DNA of 10,370 bases from an uncultured euryarchaeote (lineage in GTDB: Archaea; Thermoplasmatota; Poseidoniia; Poseidoniales; Thalassarchaeaceae): contig CALEIW010000229.1 in the NCBI GenBank assembly GCA_937876055.1, forward strand, positions 1 to 10,370, read 5' to 3'. The translations under genes were made by a program, and so were the position numbers. Each line of letters begins with the position of its first letter. The stretch's first letter is position 1. The notes under the pieces were generated by a model, which saw only the letters and a list, made by a program, of their open reading frames with translations, had not been told where the DNA came from and made no database searches. Shown here in pieces: positions 6,049 to 10,370 of this stretch.

Positions 6049-7221
6049 ATGACCGAAGATGATTCGTTATTCACGATTACAGAGGGACATCTAGATAGTG
6101 GAATGCGTGGAATTCCAGTAGGTACTTGCAAAACTTCGTTCGTAGATCCAATAGAAGGAGTTCACTACGTAGGTTATCCAGTTGAGGACCTTGCAAATCT
6201 CGAAGAAGAGGATGTAATCTATCTTCTAATGCACAAGAGATTGCCTACCGAAGAGGAATCTGAAGCATTCCGAACAGAACTCGCCCACAGAGCCATGGAA
6301 ATGCCAACAGGCGCTCTCCGTGTATTGGAGTCTCTAACTACAGGTAGCAGCGGTCACCCGATGGATTGGCTATCAATGGGAATAATGGCTTTGGGAGCAG
6401 CAGATACTACCGGCGATGTACGTACAGATTCCATGAACCTCATCGCTCGAATGCCAGAATTAATGGCGCGAATTTTCCTCTTGAGGGGTGGCAAGAAAGA
6501 AAACCTCCAGCCGAGTAAACCAGAACTAGGTTTAGTCGAGAATTTCACCCACATGTTGGGAATGACCGGTGAAGAAGCCGAGAGGATGAATAGAGTTCTG
6601 AGATTCTTCTTCATTCTCCATCTTGACCATGGTGGAGGTAACCTCTCCACATTTACAGGAAAGGCAGTTGCTAGCGGTCGCGCTACAGTATACGCCTCTA
6701 TCGCTTCCGCAATGAACGCTCTCTCTGGCCCACTTCACGGTCGCGCTAACCAAGCATGTCTAGAATTTGTACAAAGAATTGGGACAGATGATCCTGATGA
6801 AATTGAATCCTTCGTACGGGCCGAATTAGCAGCAAAGCGACCCATATTCGGTTTTGGACACGGTGTTCTAAGAGCAGAAGACCCGAGAGCAAGATTGCTC
6901 ATTGGACTTGGTGCAGAAGTTTGCCCTGATGATGAAAATTATCGTATTGTCAAAACTCTTAGAGAGGTCGTCCCGCCTATTCTGAAAGAACATCCAAAAA
7001 TCAAAAATCCATACCCCAATGTGGATTTGGGTAGTGGTTCTTTACTGCATGCTATTGGATTCCGTAAACCTGAGTATTACACCACATTCTTTGGATGGGC
7101 AAGAGTTGCTGGTATATGCGCACAAATAATGGATGAGCGCAATGCAAGAGATGGTCGTGGAACACCGATTTACCGCCCTAAATATATTCCAATAAATCAG
7201 CCTCATAGAAGACTGGAATAA
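6049..7221 (+). CDS. gltA: citrate synthase, eukaryotic/mitochondrial-like type
   Basis: Citrate synthase condenses oxaloacetate with acetyl-CoA to citrate, the entry step of the TCA cycle, in the cytosol. The product has 390 residues. The catalytic triad is intact: H230 in SGPLHGRANQ (226-235), H271 in FGFGHGVLRAEDPRA (267-281) and D326 in PNVDLGSGSLL (323-333). Oxaloacetate-binding candidates include H191/H194 (LHLDHGGGNLS), R280, R352 and R376. Several segments resemble the mitochondrial enzyme more than E. coli GltA: the N-terminal SGMRGI (17-22), TSFVDPIEGVHYVGYP (29-44), LHLDHGGGNLSTFTG instead of LHADHEQN, GHGVLRAEDPR like mitochondrial GHAVLRKTDPR rather than GHRVYK, and KNPYPNVD like KNPWPNVD. 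A 2-methylcitrate synthase role is possible but unsupported by neighbours. The gene stands alone and is convergent with the phosphodiesterase gene, 5 bases away. Confidence 0.93.
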   Translation: MTEDDSLFTITEGHLDSGMRGIPVGTCKTSFVDPIEGVHYVGYPVEDLANLEEEDVIYLLMHKRLPTEEESEAFRTELAHRAMEMPTGALRVLESLTTGSSGHPMDWLSMGIMALGAADTTGDVRTDSMNLIARMPELMARIFLLRGGKKENLQPSKPELGLVENFTHMLGMTGEEAERMNRVLRFFFILHLDHGGGNLSTFTGKAVASGRATVYASIASAMNALSGPLHGRANQACLEFVQRIGTDDPDEIESFVRAELAAKRPIFGFGHGVLRAEDPRARLLIGLGAEVCPDDENYRIVKTLREVVPPILKEHPKIKNPYPNVDLGSGSLLHAIGFRKPEYYTTFFGWARVAGICAQIMDERNARDGRGTPIYRPKYIPINQPHRRLE

Positions 7222-7226
7222 TCAGT

Positions 7227-8342
7227 TCAGTGATTTTCACCTGAACCTCTATGGCCAATTATTCTGGCGCAACCCCAAGGCCGTCCCTCGTGTAAATCAT
7301 CAGTCCAAGACTCAGGCTGACCAGACCAATTCCATTTTTTTGCATCTGAAGAAATTGCATTTTTCCTAATATTTTCATTTATTTCATGCCACATTGGTAG
7401 AGAATTTGTAGCCTCTAAGATAAGATCAGGCCTTTCCAATTCATCCGCATTATTTAGTCGGTCTCGCCATTCTTCATCTAAGGGCTGACTAGCTGGTCTT
7501 GGCCAACGCACTTCGCCATTAGGTAAACTATGGATTGTAGGATCGATGAAATCTGAAATTAATGTTATTCCGGCTTCCAACATAATTGTTTCAAGTTTCA
7601 AAGGAGCTGGCCATACATGCAAGCCCATTTCTTGACTAATACTAAACAGGCGATTCAATCCTTTTCCTGTCAAAGAAACAGGAGCGCCAGGGTGAACAAA
7701 TCTTTCCCAGCCATGTAGGTAATGTAAGGCCATGCCAACCACAGGCATACCCTTGCGGCGCCTATCTTTGACTAATCCAGAAACGGTATTTGAAATGAAA
7801 TTAGGTGATCCAATTAATCGCTTCATCTTCCCTTTCCCCCATGATCTCAAGTGAGGGGACAATTGGGTGTTAGGAATTTTAGTTTGGCTAATTTTTACCG
7901 CCTCTGAAATTTTTGGTGAAAAGCCGTAAATCATGGTAGAACGCTTTGGTAAGTCTAATTCAACTAGAGAACTATCAATTTTGGATATCATTTTTGCAAG
8001 ATGGTTAGCATGGTCTGAAATTTTAGCAACTGGATGTGGGACTTTCAATTCGATATTGACTGTCTTGGAAGAAGTCCCCCAAAGTTCTGTAAAATCTGTG
8101 CTGGCGAGCAAATCTTCAAAACTTTCAACGCCCATTTTCCGAATTTCTTGGCTTTCCATTAGTTCAGGGCATCTATCCCTTTTAGGTAAGTTCCCGCCAA
8201 ATAATTCATCATGCCAGAGCATCAATTCTCCATCAGCACTGAGTCTCAAGTCGAGCTCAACACCATCTACATGGCTCATTCCATGCTCTAAGGCCTCAAC
8301 TGAATTTTCAGTTGGATGAACCCATGTCGAGTCTGTTGCCAC
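7227..8342 (-). CDS. glycerophosphodiester phosphodiesterase-like protein with circularly permuted motif order
   Basis: The GDPD family cleaves glycerophosphodiesters to sn-glycerol 3-phosphate and an alcohol with a metal-dependent TIM barrel. This 371-residue protein has the family motifs in the wrong order. Residues 11-45 hold TENSVEALEHG (ENT motif), VDGVELDLRLSADGE with metal ligands E29 and D31, and WHD with H44. IELK (97-100) is the next conserved glutamate strand, and LHVWPAPLK (241-249) and LISDFID (261-267) are the last barrel strands. The opening motif, normally GHRG near residue 10, is instead at 363-366 in the final ARIIGHRGSGENH. Joining the C-terminus to the N-terminus restores the usual order, with about 16 residues between HRG and ENS. 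Both presumed catalytic histidines (H364, H44) are kept. About 70 residues (283-355) without family motifs link the last barrel strand to GHRG. The start is GTG at 8342; the frame upstream is open for only 25 codons and lacks HRG. No signal peptide is seen, so it is probably cytosolic. Confidence 0.82.
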   Translation of the reverse strand: MATDSTWVHPTENSVEALEHGMSHVDGVELDLRLSADGELMLWHDELFGGNLPKRDRCPELMESQEIRKMGVESFEDLLASTDFTELWGTSSKTVNIELKVPHPVAKISDHANHLAKMISKIDSSLVELDLPKRSTMIYGFSPKISEAVKISQTKIPNTQLSPHLRSWGKGKMKRLIGSPNFISNTVSGLVKDRRRKGMPVVGMALHYLHGWERFVHPGAPVSLTGKGLNRLFSISQEMGLHVWPAPLKLETIMLEAGITLISDFIDPTIHSLPNGEVRWPRPASQPLDEEWRDRLNNADELERPDLILEATNSLPMWHEINENIRKNAISSDAKKWNWSGQPESWTDDLHEGRPWGCARIIGHRGSGENH

Positions 8343-8349
8343 ATGGTGT

Positions 8350-8365
8350 CGAGTACTCGGGGGGG
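8350..8365. repeat. 10-base palindrome abutting a 7-G tract in the divergent promoter region
   Basis: CGAGTACTCG (8350-8359) is a perfect palindrome, and the run of seven G at 8359-8365 shares its last base. It sits 8 to 17 bases before the GTG of the phosphodiesterase gene, between that start and its TATA-like box, and about 90 bases upstream of the preferred transporter start. A dyad at this place could be an operator, but the element is short and occurs once. Confidence 0.35.
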
Positions 8366-8366
8366 T

Positions 8367-8376
8367 ATTGAATAAG
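8367..8376 (-). promoter_or_regulatory. TATA-like box for the phosphodiesterase gene
   Basis: On the minus strand the decamer CTTATTCAAT lies about 25-34 bases before the GTG at 8342. No Shine-Dalgarno site precedes that GTG, so a leaderless or near-leaderless transcript is likely. Confidence 0.38.
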
Positions 8377-8418
8377 TCCTCTTTACCACTAGTAATGCCG
8401 CCCCAATGCTCATACCCC

Positions 8419-8425
8419 TATACAT
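8419..8425 (+). promoter_or_regulatory. TATA box for the UMF1-type transporter gene
   Basis: TATACAT starts 29 bases before the GTG at 8448, the spacing of an archaeal promoter that initiates close to the start codon. If the gene really began at the ATG at 8406, this box would lie inside the coding region. Confidence 0.42.
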
Positions 8426-8437
8426 CGCCGCAAAAGT

Positions 8438-8443
8438 AGGTGA
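8438..8443 (+). promoter_or_regulatory. Shine-Dalgarno site choosing the GTG at 8448
   Basis: AGGTGA lies four bases before the GTG at 8448, whereas the in-frame ATG at 8406 has no such site. It supports the shorter N-terminus for the transporter. Confidence 0.45.
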
Positions 8444-8447
8444 AGAT

Positions 8448-10232
8448 GTGTCAGAGACAGTAGAATTGGATAAAGAATCAGACCCTCAAGCAGTTAGAGG
8501 ATATGCCTTCTATGATTGGGGTAAGTCGGCTTTCGAGACTTCAGTCACCGTCGCAGTGTTGCCTGCATGGTATGCTTATCTTTTCTTGGAAGCAAATGGT
8601 TTGACCACCGAAATCGGTTTAATTGAAATGACCGGGGACGCTGTTTGGTCATTTTCGGTAGCAATAGGTACTCTGATGGTTGCATTAGTTAGTCCATCAT
8701 TAGGAGTAATTGCCGACCGTCGACGAATCAAAATGTGGTGGTTAAGAATACTCACTTATGTTGGTGCGGGAGGAACTTTCTTGCTCGCTTTAGCGCCATT
8801 ACTACCCGTTGATAATCAGTGGCTTTGGCTCATGGTATGTTTCATGTTTGCCAACATAGGTCTGAATGGAGCGGGAGTTTTCTATAATGCATTACTTCCA
8901 CATATGGGAAAAGACGATGAAATGGATCGGATTTCCAATCTTGCCTTCGCATACGGTTACATGGGAGGTGGCATACTATTGGTCATCCATCTTGTTATGG
9001 TGCTATCACTTAGTGGAGATTGGATTATTCCCTTTGTTATGGCCTCATCTGCTGCCTGGTGGTATGGTTTTGCTTTGTTGACATTTAAGTGGGTTCCAGA
9101 GCCACCAATCAAGGATGAGATGCCTGCTTTGGGATTTACAGAATCAGCGAAGATGGCTCTACAAGAAATCAAGAAAACTATTTCCGAGGTGCATAAATTC
9201 CGTACTTTATTCATCTACATGCTAGCATATTTCTTCTTTATTGATGGTATAAACAGCGTAACGGCATTGGGCGGAATCTTCGGAACAACCGTACTAGGAA
9301 TTACAACCGTCGATCTAATCATTACCATCGTAATCATACAATTTGTTGGTGCTCCGTCCGCAATATGGTTCACTAGACTTGCTAAAAGAGTGGGGACCAA
9401 ATCAGCACTAAATGTGGCATTAGTAGGCTGGGTAGTGTTATGTTTTGCAGCACTTTCCTTCGCTCCTTTGGAATATACCGAACATTCAGAATACCAAATC
9501 CAAATTGAGCAAACAGACGGCGAGTGGCATTACACACCGCATGCTAACCTCTACGGGTCGCCTATCGCCATCGAAGAAGGAGGCGATGAGCAACTCTGGG
9601 CGGCAGACACTCTATCCACATATGGTATAGCAATCATAGACGAGGATTACGAAGATTCTGTAATTTACAAATGGGCAGGTTTCAATGAAGACGACGAACC
9701 AGTTTCCTTGAATTTAGGCGCTCTGGATGCCGATTCTGTTCAAGCTCTAATGTCTTCCTTCGAAGAAACTCGGTTTTCAATTAGCGAAAATGGAGGTTCT
9801 GGAGTAGTTGGTATTGATCATCCGACGAATCTCGGAGACGGAAAGTTAGACTTCATCCCTAAGGCTGTAAGAAGCAATGTTTGGGAACCTTTGGGCCTTT
9901 CCGTTGGTTTACAATTCCTAATCCTTGGTGGGTCAATGGGTACTTTACTTGGAGGTTCTCAAGGTCTTGCTAGGAGTCTCTTTGGTCAGATGGTTCCCGA
10001 ATCTAGAAGTGCGGAATTCTTTGGATTCTTTGGTTTCTTTGGGAAGGTAGCTGCATTCATCGGTCCTTTGCTATACGGGCTTATGACCGTGATGTTTGAC
10101 AGCAGAGTAGGTATCCTTTCCATTGCGATGCTCATCCTAATTGGCGCAGTCATGATGAGATGGGTGGACGTAGATGCAGGCCGAAAGGACGCCATGGAAG
10201 AAGATGCACGAAACCGTGGAATCGACCTTTGA
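8448..10232 (+). CDS. UMF1-family (Atg22-like) MFS transporter with large extracytoplasmic insertion
   Basis: This is a polytopic membrane protein of the UMF1 branch of the major facilitator superfamily, related to yeast vacuolar Atg22. Numbering from the alternative ATG at 8406 (608 residues; 594 from the GTG), conserved segments are RGYAFYDWGKSAFETSV (31-47), LGVIADRRRIK (99-109, the MFS loop 2-3 motif), FYNALLPHMGKDDEMDRISN (159-178) followed by a glycine-rich helix, and the family hallmark GGSQGLARSLFGQMVPE (516-532) then AEFFGFFGFFGKVAAFIGPLL (536-556). About twelve helices can be traced: six before a cytoplasmic loop at ~228-263, three more to ~352, then three from ~496. Residues ~355-490 form an acidic, soluble insertion between helices 9 and 10, predicted outside the cell. 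The substrate is unknown; amino acids are a guess from Atg22. GTG 8448 is preferred for its Shine-Dalgarno site and upstream TATA box. It is convergent with tatC, one base apart. Confidence 0.85.
   Translation: MSETVELDKESDPQAVRGYAFYDWGKSAFETSVTVAVLPAWYAYLFLEANGLTTEIGLIEMTGDAVWSFSVAIGTLMVALVSPSLGVIADRRRIKMWWLRILTYVGAGGTFLLALAPLLPVDNQWLWLMVCFMFANIGLNGAGVFYNALLPHMGKDDEMDRISNLAFAYGYMGGGILLVIHLVMVLSLSGDWIIPFVMASSAAWWYGFALLTFKWVPEPPIKDEMPALGFTESAKMALQEIKKTISEVHKFRTLFIYMLAYFFFIDGINSVTALGGIFGTTVLGITTVDLIITIVIIQFVGAPSAIWFTRLAKRVGTKSALNVALVGWVVLCFAALSFAPLEYTEHSEYQIQIEQTDGEWHYTPHANLYGSPIAIEEGGDEQLWAADTLSTYGIAIIDEDYEDSVIYKWAGFNEDDEPVSLNLGALDADSVQALMSSFEETRFSISENGGSGVVGIDHPTNLGDGKLDFIPKAVRSNVWEPLGLSVGLQFLILGGSMGTLLGGSQGLARSLFGQMVPESRSAEFFGFFGFFGKVAAFIGPLLYGLMTVMFDSRVGILSIAMLILIGAVMMRWVDVDAGRKDAMEEDARNRGIDL
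10017..10043 (+). repeat. three tandem 9-base units encoding (Phe-Phe-Gly)x3
   Basis: Three consecutive copies of TTCTTTGGN encode FFGFFGFFG (residues 538-546) inside the conserved FFGF...GK.AA segment of the transporter. UMF1 relatives have a similar FFGFY..GK pattern, so this is probably an in-register local repeat in a conserved helix rather than a mobile or regulatory repeat. Confidence 0.6.
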
Positions 10233-10233
10233 G

Positions 10234-10370
10234 CTAACCATTACTTGTGATTCGCTCTAGCAATAGAGCAATCTCTAGAATAACCAGCATCGGCCCTCCG
10301 ATAAGGAACATAGAGAGTGGATCTGGAGGGGAAACGAAGGCTCCAAAGACAGCCGCCGCGAACCACAGAA
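10234..10370 (-). CDS. tatC: TatC, C-terminal fragment (5' end outside window)
   Basis: The minus strand is open from the window edge to a TAG at 10234-10236, giving the last 44 residues of a membrane protein. The sequence AAVFGAFVSPPDPLSM, followed by the hydrophobic FLIGGPMLVILEIALLLERI, matches the C-terminal end of TatC, where the segment TPPDP(F/V)S precedes the last transmembrane helix. TatC is the core receptor of the twin-arginine pathway, which exports folded proteins across the cytoplasmic membrane. The visible end stops soon after the last helix (ERITSNG), giving a very short cytoplasmic tail. The gene is convergent with the transporter, separated by a single base. The N-terminal helices are off the window, so length and neighbouring tatA cannot be judged. 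Family assignment is good despite the short fragment because the PPDP motif and following helix are characteristic. Confidence 0.82.
   Translation of the reverse strand, partial: LWFAAAVFGAFVSPPDPLSMFLIGGPMLVILEIALLLERITSNG

Noticed and set aside
7933..8319. 128-codon open frame on the plus strand opposite the phosphodiesterase gene
   Set aside because: It is antisense to a protein with clear GDPD motifs, is rich in Ser and Leu as expected for the reverse frame, and has no family motif or ribosome binding site.
7227..8342. Phosphodiesterase gene as a pseudogene or chimeric debris
   Set aside because: The frame is intact over 371 codons, both presumed catalytic histidines and the metal-binding acidic residues are kept, and it has a plausible promoter. 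An assembly artefact cannot be fully excluded without relatives.
8343..8417. A longer N-terminus or a frameshift that would put an HRG motif upstream of the phosphodiesterase start
   Set aside because: The in-frame extension is only 25 codons to a TAG at 8418-8420, has no usual start codon, and neither it nor the other two frames encode HRG.
1..10370. CRISPR arrays, tRNA genes, insertion sequences, prophage or toxin-antitoxin genes
   Set aside because: Reading both strands showed no regularly spaced repeats, cloverleaf-like segments with a CCA-type end, transposase motifs or terminal inverted repeats.

Overview
The window looks like a piece of a compact euryarchaeal chromosome, most plausibly a planktonic Marine Group II (Candidatus Poseidoniales) or related Thermoplasmatota lineage. 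The clearest archaeal marker is a CTP-dependent riboflavin kinase of the archaeal RibK (DUF120) type. Other support comes from GTG starts, a mix of strong Shine-Dalgarno starts and starts with only a TATA-like box about 25-30 bases upstream, and very short or overlapping intergenic spaces. The lineage is inferred from gene content and was not tested by a search. No tRNA, rRNA, CRISPR array, insertion sequence or phage gene was seen.

Layout. 1-277 (+): 3' end of an unrecognised gene. 354-1796 (+): a TPR-like protein and the tRNA pseudouridine synthase TruA, 12 bases apart. 1777-3131 (-): riboflavin kinase RibK, whose 3' end overlaps truA by 20 bases, and a PqqB-like metallo-beta-lactamase-fold protein. 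3224-4837 (+): a PLP-dependent alpha-oxoamine synthase close to glycine C-acetyltransferase, and a PaaI-type hotdog thioesterase, 9 bases apart. 4852-5967 (-): a small DUF309 protein and a four-helix membrane protein. 6049-7221 (+): a citrate synthase of the eukaryotic/mitochondrial sequence type. 7227-8342 (-): a glycerophosphodiester phosphodiesterase-like protein. 8448-10232 (+): a UMF1-type MFS transporter with a large extracytoplasmic insertion. 10234-10370 (-): the C-terminal end of TatC. No stretch over 300 bases lacks a gene.

Most genes are core or central metabolism: tRNA modification, flavin synthesis, the entry step of the TCA cycle, amino-acid/acyl-CoA chemistry, phosphodiester turnover, nutrient transport and protein export. 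They are arranged as short one- or two-gene units that alternate in strand, so this is not one dedicated pathway cluster.

The most unusual observation is the phosphodiesterase. Its GHRG catalytic motif, which normally opens the TIM barrel at the N-terminus, lies in the last nine residues of the protein, while the N-terminus starts just before the next family motif (ENS). This is the signature of a natural circular permutation. Secondary points are the mitochondrial-like citrate synthase, the ~135-residue insertion in the transporter, and the orphan PqqB-like hydrolase.
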